Assembly (NCBI RefSeq): GCF_003050905.1
Contig: NZ_QAOT01000002.1
Reading direction: 5' to 3' (one strand)
DNA length: 64,000 nt
Origin: Cereibacter_A azotoformans
Lineage (GTDB): Bacteria; Pseudomonadota; Alphaproteobacteria; Rhodobacterales; Rhodobacteraceae
The stretch's first letter is position 1. Each line of letters opens with the position of its first letter. Under the pieces are notes generated by a model. That model did not search any database and was not told where the DNA came from. It saw only the letters and a program-made list of their open reading frames with translations. This document shows positions 43,445 to 55,680 of this stretch, piece by piece. The translations under genes and the position numbers were made by a program.

Positions 43445-45623
43445 GCAGGCATGACCAGGATGGTGGCGAGCGGCGGCAGGGTCAGGCGGACCGAGAACGG
43501 CCGCCCGTGCCACGAGACCTCCTCGGCCTGCAGCGAGCCGGGGTTGCCCACGTCCGACCCGCCGTAGATCGCCGCGTCGGAATTGAGGATCTCGCGCCAC
43601 TCGCCGCCCTGCGGCACCCCGATGCGGTAGTCGGAGCGCACCACGGGCGTCAGGTTGCAGACCGCCAGAACCGGCTTTTCCCCCGGCGCCTTGCGCAGGA
43701 AGCTGAGCACGCTGTTCTCGGTGTCGCCCGCGTCGATCCACTCGAAGCCCTCGGGGTCGCAATCCATCCGGTGCAGCGCCGGCAGCCGGCGGTATTCCCG
43801 GTTCAGGTCGGCGACCAGACGCTTCATGCCCGAATGGGCCGGATCGTCGAGCAGATGCCAGTCCAGCGAGGCGTCATGGTTCCACTCGCGCTCCTGCGCG
43901 AACTCGCCGCCCATGAACAGCAGCTTCTTGCCGGGATGGGCCCACATGAAGCCGAAGTAGGCGCGCAGGTTGGCGAACTTCTGCCAGCGGTCGCCCGCCA
44001 TCTGCCCGATGAGCGAGCCTTTCCCGTGCACCACCTCGTCGTGACTGAGAGGCAGCACGAAATCCTCGGAGAAGGCATAGACCATGCCGAAGGTCAGGTC
44101 GTTCTGGTGGTGCCTGCGGTGGATCGGGTCGCGCCGGAAGTAGCCCAGCGTGTCGTGCATCCAGCCCATGTTCCACTTGAAGCCGAAGCCGAGCCCGCCC
44201 TCCTGCACCGGGCGGCTGACCTGCGGGAAGGCCGTGGATTCCTCGGCGATGGTGATGCAGCCCGGATGGTCGATCCGCACCCGCTCGTTCACGGCGCGCA
44301 GGAAGTCGATCGCCTCGAGATTCTCGCGGCCGCCGTGGCGGTTGGGCACCCATTCGCCCGCGTTGCGCGAATAGTCGAGGTAGAGCATCGAGGCCACCGC
44401 ATCGACCCGGAGCGCATCGACATGGTAGCGGTCAAGCCAGAAGAGCGCCGAGGCCTGAAGGAAGTTCGCCACCTCCTGCCGGCCGAAATTGTAGATCTGG
44501 GTGTTCCAGTCGCGGTGGAAGCCCTGCCGCGGGTCGGCGTGGTCGTAAAGGTGCGTGCCGTCGAAATTGGCCAGCCCGTGGGCGTCCGAGGGGAAGTGCG
44601 CCGGCACCCAGTCGAGGATGACGCCGATCCCCTCGCGGTGCAGCCGGTCCACCAGCCGCGCGAAGCCCTCTGGCGGGCCGAAGCGGGCGGTGGGCGCAAA
44701 GAGGCCGATGGGCTGGTAGCCCCACGAGCCGGTGAAGGGATGTTCGCTGATCGGCAGGAACTCGACATGGGTGAAGCCCATCTCGCGCACATAAGTTGCC
44801 AGCTCCTCGGCCTGCGCATCGTAGTCGAGGCCAAGCTTCCACGAGCCCGCATGCACCTCGTAGATCGAGATCGGCGCGCTGCGGTCCTGCCGGCTCGCGC
44901 GCTCCTGCATCCAGCCGGCGTCGTGCCAGTCGGGTTCGGGCAGGCCGTGAACCAGCGAGGCCGTCGCGGGCGGCGCCTCCTGCGCGAAGGAGAGCGGGTC
45001 GGACTTGAGCGGCAGCCGCTCGCCCGACGGCCCGAGGATCTCGTACTTGTAGAGATCCCCGACCTGCAGGCCGGGAATGAACAGCTCCCACACGCCGACG
45101 CCGATCCGCTTGCGCATCGGGTGGCGGCGGCCGTCCCAGGCGTTGAAGGCCCCCACGACCGACACGCGCCGGGCGCTCGGGGCCCAGACGGCAAAGCTCA
45201 CGCCCTCGACCCCCTCCAGCGTCACGGGATGGGCGCCGAGCCGGGTGTAGAGCTGGTAGTGCCGCCCCTCGCCCATGAGATATTCGTCCAGCTCGCCCAG
45301 CACGGCCGGAAAGCGGTAGGGATCCTCGGCCTCCCATTCGTGCGGGCCCGAGCAGAAGCGGAGCCGATAGGCGAAGGGCTCGTCCCCCGGCACGATGCCG
45401 GCAAAGAAGCCCTCGGCGCCGATCCTGTCGAGCGTGGCGACGGGCTGGCCCGCGCCGTCCAGAACACGGACCTCGGCCGCCTGCGGGGCAAAGACCCGCA
45501 CCGAGAGGGGCGCCCCCCCTCCGCCATGCATCCCCAGCACGCCGAACGGGTCGCCGTGCGTGCCGCGCATGATGGCGGCCACGTCGCTTTCAGGAACGAG
45601 GTCCTCGGGCTTCGGTGTCACGT

Positions 45624-45627
<4 letters not shown>
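43441..45627 (-). CDS. glgB: 1,4-alpha-glucan branching enzyme
   Basis: Forms alpha-1,6 branches in glycogen; 728 residues, GH13_9 with N-terminal CBM48 domains (DPFGVLGMHGGGG near the start; VSFAVWAPSARRVSVVGAFNAWDGR). Catalytic blocks: VDALRVDAVASMLYLDYSR, CITIAEESTAFPQV and LPLSHDEVVHGKGSL. In the GlgE pathway this enzyme branches the chains that GlgE extends. 4-base overlaps on both sides. Confidence 0.96.
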
Positions 45628-48928
<3,301 letters not shown>

Positions 48929-48932
<4 letters not shown>

Positions 48933-51103
48933 CTGGGCATTCCCGGCGCGTAGAGCCGCCAGATCGCGTAGGGGCGCGTCTGGGGGTCAAGCTCCAGCCC
49001 CTGCCACTTGCCGTGCCAGGTGAAGCGGTTTCCGTTCAGCAGATCCTCGACCTCGACCGAGGCGTCATCGGGCAGCCCGAACTCCCACAGGGGGACCTCG
49101 AACTGGAAGGTCTGCGCATGGTGCGGATCGAGATTGACGTGGAACAACAGGAAGTCCGATCGGTCCTCGGTGCTCTTGCCATAGGCGAGCACCGCGTCGT
49201 TGTGGGCATCGTAGAAGCGCAGCCGCGTGAAGTCGCGCATCGCGGGATGGGTCCGGCGGATATGGTTCATCAGCCGGATGTCATCCTGGATGTGACCCGG
49301 CTGATCGAAATCCCACGCGCGAAGCTGGTATTTCTCGGAATTGAAATATTCCTCCTTGCCCGGCACCGGCGTCGCCTCGCAGATCTCGTAGCCGTTGTAG
49401 ATGCCGTAATTGCCGCCGAGCGTCGCCGCGAGCGCCAGCCGCACCCGGAACCCCGGCCGCCCCGAATGCTGGAGATAGACCGGATTGATGTCCGGCGTGT
49501 TGGCGAAGAAGTTCGGCCGCATGTAGTGCCGGCATTCCCCGGTCGTGAGTTCGGTCAGATACTCGATCAGCTCCGCCTTGGTGTTGCGCCAGGTGAAGTA
49601 GGAGTAGCTCTGCGAGTAGCCGACCTTGGCCAGCCGCTTCATCACCTTCGGCCGCGTGAAGGCCTCGGCGAGGAAGATGACGTCGGGATGCTCGGCGCGC
49701 ACCTCCTCGATCATCCACTCCCAGAACGGAAAGGGCTTGGTGTGTGGATTGTCCACCCGGAAGATCTTGACGCCCTTGCCCACCCAGAACAGAACCACGT
49801 CGCGCAACGCATGCCAGAGATCCGGGATGGCGCCGCGGTAGAAGTGGACGTTGACGATGTCCTCGTACTTCTTCGGCGGATTCTCGGCAAACTTGATTGT
49901 CCCGTCGGGTCGCCAGTCGAACCACTCGGGATGTTCCCGGATCCAGGGATGATCCGGCGCGCACTGGATTGCGAAATCCAGCGCAATCTCGAGATCATGC
50001 GCGCGCGCCGCCTCGACCAGCCGCGCAAAGCTCTCGAAATCGCCGAGTTCGGGATGGATTGCATCATGCCCGCCCTCGTCCGCCCCGATGGCGTAGGGCG
50101 AGCCGGGATCGTGGGGCTCGGGCGTCAGGGAATTGTTGCGTCCCTTGCGATTGACCCGCCCGATCGGATGGATTGGCGTGAAATAGAGCACGTCGAAGCC
50201 CAGATCCCGCACATAGGCGAGCTTGCGGATCACGTCATCGAACGTGCCGTGCCGCTCGGGGTCGCCGGACTGCGAGCGCGGCATCATCTCGTACCAGGCC
50301 GAGAAGGCCGCAGCCTCGCGGTCGGCAAAAACCGGCAGGATCTTGTAGCAGGTCAGGTTCGTGCGTGGGCCGGAGCGGCGCACCGCCGCGGCCACCTCCG
50401 GCGCGTTCAGACGGGCAAAGCGGTGACCCTGCTCCTCGGCCTCGTCATCTTCGGCCAAGGTCCGGTCGATCACCGCCCGATCATCCGGCTCTCCCTCCTC
50501 GACCGCCTGCAAGAGCCGCCGCCCCTCCTCCAGCTCCAGCCCGATGTTCTGACCGGCGGCGAGCTTCTTGGCCACCTCCTTCCGCCAGGTCGTGAAGAGG
50601 TCGCGCCAGGCGAGGAACGTCAGCTCGTGCGCGTCATTCTCGGGAAAGGTGACGCGCGCGCGCCAGCGATCGTTCGCGAGAAACTCCATCGGCACCTCGG
50701 CCCAGTCGTCGGCCCCGCGCCGCCGGTGCAGGACCGCCGCGTCGATGCTGTCATGGCCATCGCAGAAGATGTCAGCCTCGACCGCCACCGGCCGACCCGC
50801 CACCACCTTCGCCGGAAAACGCCCGCCGTCGATCTCGAGGTTCACGCCCTCAATGGCCAGGCGCGCATTTGCCAGCAGCATGAGCCGATCGTCCGCGCCG
50901 GCACGGCTCGGCGCAGCCGAGCCCCTCTGCACCGGAGCGCGCCTCTGTTCCTTTGCATCCGCCACTGTCGGCCGCTTGACCTCGGCCTCCGGTCCCCTCG
51001 GAGCGCGCAAGGCACGGGCGGCCCGCTTGCGGCCGCCCTCGCCATCCCTGTCCGTCACGCCTGATCCCCATTCTCGTCCAGTGTGGGGGGTCAACAGGCG
51101 CAT
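48929..51103 (-). CDS. glgE: alpha-1,4-glucan:maltose-1-phosphate maltosyltransferase
   Basis: GH13_3 maltosyltransferase that extends alpha-glucan using maltose 1-phosphate. The N-terminal domain contains IEGVNLEIDGGRFPAKVVAGRPVAVEAD. Barrel motifs are LYFTPIHPIGRVNRKGRNN, VKIFRVDNPHTKPFPFWEW (nucleophile), VIFLAEAFTRPK and the GlgE-typical YFTWRNTKAELIEYLTEL. The first 75 or so residues are charged low-complexity sequence, and the start is uncertain: ATG 51103 (724 residues) or GTG 51058 (709 residues), the latter with GGGGA seven bases upstream. First gene of the operon, divergent from the chemotaxis cluster. Confidence 0.93.
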
Positions 51104-51242
51104 GGAGGTTTGGTTCCCTCTCCGGTTGAGAGCCCGAGCGACCGATGAGGATTTTAGACATTCAAGGCCGCGCATTAGGAATTGCTTATGGGTTGAGCGC
51201 CAGAAGGGGAACAACGGACCCCTAGACCTGAGGCTTCCTCCC

Positions 51243-51575
51243 ATGCCCGCTTCCCCCGTTGTCCTTGCGCTTCCCGAGCGCGCCAGCCTCGCCGATGCCG
51301 GAGGGCTCCTGGCGGATCTTCTGCGCAGCCTCTCCCCGCCCCGCACCGTCAGGATCGCGACGGAGGGTGCGCAGGACGTGAGCCTTGCGATCCTGCAGGT
51401 GCTCGTGGCCGCTCACCGTCAGGCGGCCGCCGCGGGTGCACGGCTCGAAGTGTCGGCCGCACCCGGATCGGCCGTGGCTGAGGCGCTTGCGCTCCATGCG
51501 CTCGGGCAAGACAGCGGCATCGTCATCGACAGCGGGCTCTGGACAGCGGCCTCTGCCGCGGAGGCGCGGCCATGA
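51243..51575 (+). CDS. STAS-domain protein of the chemotaxis locus
   Basis: 110-residue protein resembling STAS domains (MlaB/anti-sigma-factor-antagonist type): beta-rich N-terminus (VVLALPERASLADAGGLLADLL), central helix AILQVLVAAHRQAAAAGARLEV and a C-terminal helix. The usual phosphorylatable Ser/Thr segment is replaced by DVSLAI. The stop overlaps the cheY start (ATGA). A second STAS-CheY pair occurs at 58696. Function unknown; coupling to CheY suggests a role in signalling. Confidence 0.75.
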   Translation: MPASPVVLALPERASLADAGGLLADLLRSLSPPRTVRIATEGAQDVSLAILQVLVAAHRQAAAAGARLEVSAAPGSAVAEALALHALGQDSGIVIDSGLWTAASAAEARP

Positions 51576-51940
51576 GCAAGACGATCCTCGCGGTGGATGA
51601 TTCACCCTCGGTTCGCCAGATGGTGCGCCTCACGCTCATCGGGGCGGGCTACACGGTTGTCGAGGCCGTCGATGGGCAGGATGCGCTGGAAAAGGCCGGC
51701 TCCCAACGCTTCGACGCCATCCTGACCGACCAGAACATGCCCCGTCTCGACGGGATCGGCTTCATCCGGAAGCTCCGCACGCTCCCCGAAGGCAAGGGCG
51801 TGCCGATCGTGTTCCTCTCGACCGAGTCGCAGGACACGCTGAGGGCGCAGGCCAAGGAGGCCGGCGCCATCGGCTGGATGATCAAGCCCTTCGATCAGGC
51901 GCAACTTCTTGCCGTCGTGAAGAAGGTCGCCGGCGCCTGA
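51572..51940 (+). CDS. cheY: CheY-type response regulator
   Basis: Single-domain receiver of 122 residues with acidic pocket D9-D10, phosphorylation site D53 (LTDQNMPRLDG), the switch Ser/Thr in FLSTES and the lysine in WMIKPFD. No output domain, so it acts by binding, probably to the flagellar switch or as a phosphate sink. Translationally coupled to the STAS gene. R. sphaeroides has several CheYs; which one this is cannot be set from sequence alone. Confidence 0.92.
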   Translation: MSKTILAVDDSPSVRQMVRLTLIGAGYTVVEAVDGQDALEKAGSQRFDAILTDQNMPRLDGIGFIRKLRTLPEGKGVPIVFLSTESQDTLRAQAKEAGAIGWMIKPFDQAQLLAVVKKVAGA

Positions 51941-52028
51941 ACCCGCCCGCGACAGCCGCCGCCGGGCGCGGTCGGCCCGCATCGACCTCCGCCTCCCGGG
52001 GCAAGGGCGCACCCACAGGACGTGACTC

Positions 52029-53666
52029 ATGAGACTCTCCATCAAGCTGAAGCTCGTCGCGTCCTTTGTCGCGGTCCTGCTCGTGTCGGGTGGCGGGCAG
52101 ATGATCGCCCTGCGGGACGTCGCGCAAATGCGCGCGTCGCTCGACGACATCGTCCATCAGAAGGCGGCTCAGGTCGAGCTTGCCCATCGGATCATCGAGA
52201 ACCAGCTGAAGGTGCAGCGCGAGATCCGGAACTTTCTTCTGTCCCGCACCCGGGACGAGCGCACCTCGATCGAGGCGCGAATGGCGCAGGCATCCGAACG
52301 CATCAAGGACGCGCTGGCCAGCCTTTCCGCCATCGCCGATGACGCCACAACCGCCAGGCTGGCCGAGCTGCAGGCGGCCGAAATCCAGCTCCGCGAGATC
52401 GAGGGCAAGGCGATGGACATGGCGCGGATGGGCCTTGGCTACGAAGCCTTCAAGCTCGTCATGTCCGAAGGACGCGATGACTGGCTGAAGATAGAAAGTC
52501 TGCTCGCCAAGCTGCTGGTGCGGCAATCCAACCAGCTTGCCGCTGCGTCGGCCGAGGCGCGGCGCCAGCAGGACGAAGGTCGCGCCGCGATCCTCATCAC
52601 GCTCGCGGCGAATGTCGGTCTTGTCGCCCTGTGCGCAGGCTGGATCCTCGTCGCCCTCTCAAGGGGTCTGCGCCGCGCAACCGACCTGTCCGAACGGGTG
52701 GCGGCCGGCGATCTCAGCCACACCGAGCCGCTGAGGGGCAATGACGAAATCTCGGATCTGGTCGGTTCGCTCAACCGGATGGTGGACAAGTTGCGCGGTG
52801 TGGTGGCCGATGTGGCCATATCCTCGCGCCATGTGGCCGAGGGGGCCGAAGAGATGTCCTCCACCGCGGGGCAGCTCAGTCAAGCCGCGTCCGAACAGGC
52901 TGGATCGACCCTGCAGGCCTCCTCCTCGATGGAAGAAATGGCCGCAACCATCCGCCAGTCAGCCCGCCATGCGGCGGATACCGAGACGATGGCTCGCAGG
53001 GCCGCGCAGGAAGCGCGCGACAGCGGGTCATGCGTGCTTGAGGCCGTCGAAGCCGTTCGCGTCATCTCGCAGAGGATTGCCGTGGTCCAGGAGATCTCGC
53101 GCCAGACGGATCTGCTTGCCCTCAATGCGGCGGTGGAAGCGGCGCGGGCTGGCGAACACGGGCGCGGCTTTGCCGTGGTGGCGGGTGAGGTGCGCAGGTT
53201 CGCCGAACGCAGTCGGGCCGCGGCAGCCGAGATCTCCGTGCTTTTGGCCTCCACCGTCGATGTCGCACAGGCCGCCGGGGCGCGGCTGTCTCACCTGATT
53301 CCGGTCATCGAGGAGACGGCGCGTCTGGTGCTCGGCATCTCGACTTCGGCTCAAGAGCAATCAGCCGGTGTGGCACAGGTCAATCTTGCCCTCCAGCAGC
53401 TCGACAAGGTCACGCAGGTGAACAGCTCGGCCTCCGAACAGCTGTCTGCCACCGCAGGGCACCTCGCCGAGCAAGCCGTGCAGCTTCAGGCCGCGATCGC
53501 GTTCTTCGACACCCACCGGGATGACTCACGTTCCGGCGTTGCGACAGAGGCAGCCCGCTGCGGCCGGTCGCTGTCTGATGCAGCCGCACCCGACATGGAA
53601 GCGGCCCGTGGATACAGCAGCGACGTCTCCCGCGATCCGGCAGAGCCCATGGCCCGATGTGCCTGA
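52029..53666 (+). CDS. methyl-accepting chemotaxis protein
   Basis: Transmembrane chemoreceptor, 545 residues. TM1 is about 8-28, followed by a helical-bundle periplasmic domain of about 160 residues (4HB_MCP-like), TM2 about 190-212, then a HAMP domain (SRGLRRATDLSERVAAGDLSH...). The signalling domain has the hairpin tip RQTDLLALNAAVEAARAGEHGRGFAVVAGEVRRFAERS. The ligand is unknown. The C-terminal tail is long and has no CheR-binding pentapeptide. AGGA lies 8-11 bases before the ATG. Confidence 0.93.
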   Translation: MRLSIKLKLVASFVAVLLVSGGGQMIALRDVAQMRASLDDIVHQKAAQVELAHRIIENQLKVQREIRNFLLSRTRDERTSIEARMAQASERIKDALASLSAIADDATTARLAELQAAEIQLREIEGKAMDMARMGLGYEAFKLVMSEGRDDWLKIESLLAKLLVRQSNQLAAASAEARRQQDEGRAAILITLAANVGLVALCAGWILVALSRGLRRATDLSERVAAGDLSHTEPLRGNDEISDLVGSLNRMVDKLRGVVADVAISSRHVAEGAEEMSSTAGQLSQAASEQAGSTLQASSSMEEMAATIRQSARHAADTETMARRAAQEARDSGSCVLEAVEAVRVISQRIAVVQEISRQTDLLALNAAVEAARAGEHGRGFAVVAGEVRRFAERSRAAAAEISVLLASTVDVAQAAGARLSHLIPVIEETARLVLGISTSAQEQSAGVAQVNLALQQLDKVTQVNSSASEQLSATAGHLAEQAVQLQAAIAFFDTHRDDSRSGVATEAARCGRSLSDAAAPDMEAARGYSSDVSRDPAEPMARCA

Positions 53667-53759
53667 GGCGCTTGCCGACCACCCGCACCCGCCCTCCCCC
53701 AGCGCCTCCCGACGCAAAGAAACCGCACGTCCCGTGCCCCCATGCGAACAGGATACCGA

Positions 53760-55574
53760 ATGCCCGTTCTCCAGCCGCTTCCCGAACCGGCCGATCCGCC
53801 CTCGGCAGCAGACGGCACGGCCAGTATCGCCCCTGTGTCGGCCGTCAATCCGGGGCCAATCCTGACGGAGCGCGATGCGAGCAGCATCCGCCGCGCTCCA
53901 TCCGCGAGTTCGCTCCACCGGGCGTCGCACCGCGTCACGGTCCTCGCGAGTACGACCGAGCAGGTGTTCCTGCGGGCCGGCACGAGTCTCGAACTGGCGA
54001 TCTCACGCTTCGATCGTCTGTCGGCGCCCCTGTCGGGGCTTGCCGCGGTGGCGGGCTCCGGCGAGTTTTCTCAGGCCACGATGGCCGCCGAATGGCTCTC
54101 GGAACGCGCGACCGTCTTCGCCGAGATCAGCCAACCGCTGCTGGACCGCATCACCTCGCTCTCTGTCGCTGCCGAAAGCCTGGGCGCGGACCTCGGCTCC
54201 ATGCGCCAGTTGATCCGCACGATGTCCATCGTCGCACTGAACGCGCGCGTCACCGTGGCTTCTCTCTCGGACCAGAAGGCGGAACTCGAGGTCTTCACCA
54301 CGGCCGCAACGGGTCAGGTGAGTGAAGCGGCCGAGATCACCGAACAGATTGCGGAAGCCGTCGAGCAGATGGGCCGCAGGCTGGAGCAGGCAGCTGGCGA
54401 GGCCGCAAACCTCTCCCATCTCCTCCGGCGCCAGCTCGGTCCTGCCCTGCTGGGCCTGCGACAGGACATGGCCGCCTTCGAGAAGGAATTGGAGCGTGCG
54501 ACCGCCGCCGGAAGCATCCTGATGACACAGGGCCACGAGTTCCGCCGCGCAGTGACGGCAGCGGTTCTCTCGCTCCAGATCGGAGACACGACACGCCAGC
54601 GGCTGGAACATGTCGCCATCATCCTGAGGGATGCCGCCGGACAACCCGACGCGCCCTGTTTGGCGCGTCTGTCGCTCGCGCTGGCGGCGGCTCATCTTAG
54701 GGACGCGCATGAGCGTCACGCGGCCGCAATCGTCACCGCACGCGCCGCCCTGCGGGACGCCGGCCAGGCCACCAGCGACATCGGGCGTATCAGCGGCAGC
54801 GTCGGCATGTCGCCACGGCACAATCTGAAGCACCACCTTCAGCGGCTCCAGATCATCCTTGGTGCGTGCCGCGCGGCGCAGGCGCGACTCGTCCGGGTTG
54901 CACAAGACCTTTCTGACGGGCTGGATCGCCTTCTGCGCCTTCTGGAATGCATGTCCGGCGTCGAGGAACGCATGAGCATGATCGGCCTGAATGCCGTCAT
55001 TGCTTGCGCCCAACTTGGCCAGGAAGCGCTGGCACTCCGCGAGATCTCGCTTCAGCTGCGCGAGCTTGCATCTGCATCGGCAGAGCGCCTGGGTCATGTG
55101 GCACGAAGGCTCTCCGACATGGGGTCCGATGCTGTCGCCACCGCCGCGGAACTCGAAGGGCGCTTTCATGAGGATCTCGACGAACTGACGTCGACCGGTG
55201 ATAACGTCTTCTCGCTCCTGACCAAGATCGAATCCGGAATTGCCGAAACCGGAGCTGCCGTCGATCGCGAGCGTCGCCTCGCCGAACGTGACATAGCGGC
55301 GGGAATCGGCGCCTTGGATGGCCATTTCGCCTCGTTTGCCGAACTGCATAGCATGGTGCCTGCGCTCGATCGATGGTCCCGCTTCTTCCCCAACTGTCCG
55401 CCGGACGAAATGCAGAGCGAGGCGCTGGCGAGAATTCGGTCGACCTACACCATGGCTGCCGAACGCCTGGTCCATGACACGCTTCTCAGGGACCTTGGTC
55501 TTGCCGTCGCAGAGGAAGAGCCGGGAAAGTCGTCGGGTCCTGCCGCCGCCGACCTGTCCGATTTTCTGCTCTAG
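53760..55574 (+). CDS. unrecognised helical chemotaxis-locus protein with two degenerate receptor-tip segments and a CheZ-like motif
   Basis: 604 residues, soluble, mostly helix, no membrane segment. Two segments resemble worn-down chemoreceptor tips: RTMSIVALNARVTVAS (about 153-168) and ERMSMIGLNAVIACAQLGQEALALREIS (about 403-430), compared with xQTNLLALNAAIEAARAGE in receptors. Between them is SLQIGDTTRQRLEHV (about 271-285), with the LQxxDxxxQ pattern of the CheZ phosphatase helix. The last residues, AAADLSDFLL, resemble CheZ's acidic/hydrophobic CheY-binding tail. Start at 53760 has AGGA in register; an ATG at 53742 is an alternative. It may be a cytoplasmic modulator or phosphatase; no family recognised. 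Confidence 0.75.
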   Translation: MPVLQPLPEPADPPSAADGTASIAPVSAVNPGPILTERDASSIRRAPSASSLHRASHRVTVLASTTEQVFLRAGTSLELAISRFDRLSAPLSGLAAVAGSGEFSQATMAAEWLSERATVFAEISQPLLDRITSLSVAAESLGADLGSMRQLIRTMSIVALNARVTVASLSDQKAELEVFTTAATGQVSEAAEITEQIAEAVEQMGRRLEQAAGEAANLSHLLRRQLGPALLGLRQDMAAFEKELERATAAGSILMTQGHEFRRAVTAAVLSLQIGDTTRQRLEHVAIILRDAAGQPDAPCLARLSLALAAAHLRDAHERHAAAIVTARAALRDAGQATSDIGRISGSVGMSPRHNLKHHLQRLQIILGACRAAQARLVRVAQDLSDGLDRLLRLLECMSGVEERMSMIGLNAVIACAQLGQEALALREISLQLRELASASAERLGHVARRLSDMGSDAVATAAELEGRFHEDLDELTSTGDNVFSLLTKIESGIAETGAAVDRERRLAERDIAAGIGALDGHFASFAELHSMVPALDRWSRFFPNCPPDEMQSEALARIRSTYTMAAERLVHDTLLRDLGLAVAEEEPGKSSGPAAADLSDFLL

Positions 55575-55680
55575 TCCCGCTGAACTTCATCATTCGGAAA
55601 GACCCGCCCCATAGGTTCGTGAAGGAGACACGCGCAGGCACAGGCGCCAGCCTTGGGGCTGAGACTGACAGGACACCAAC

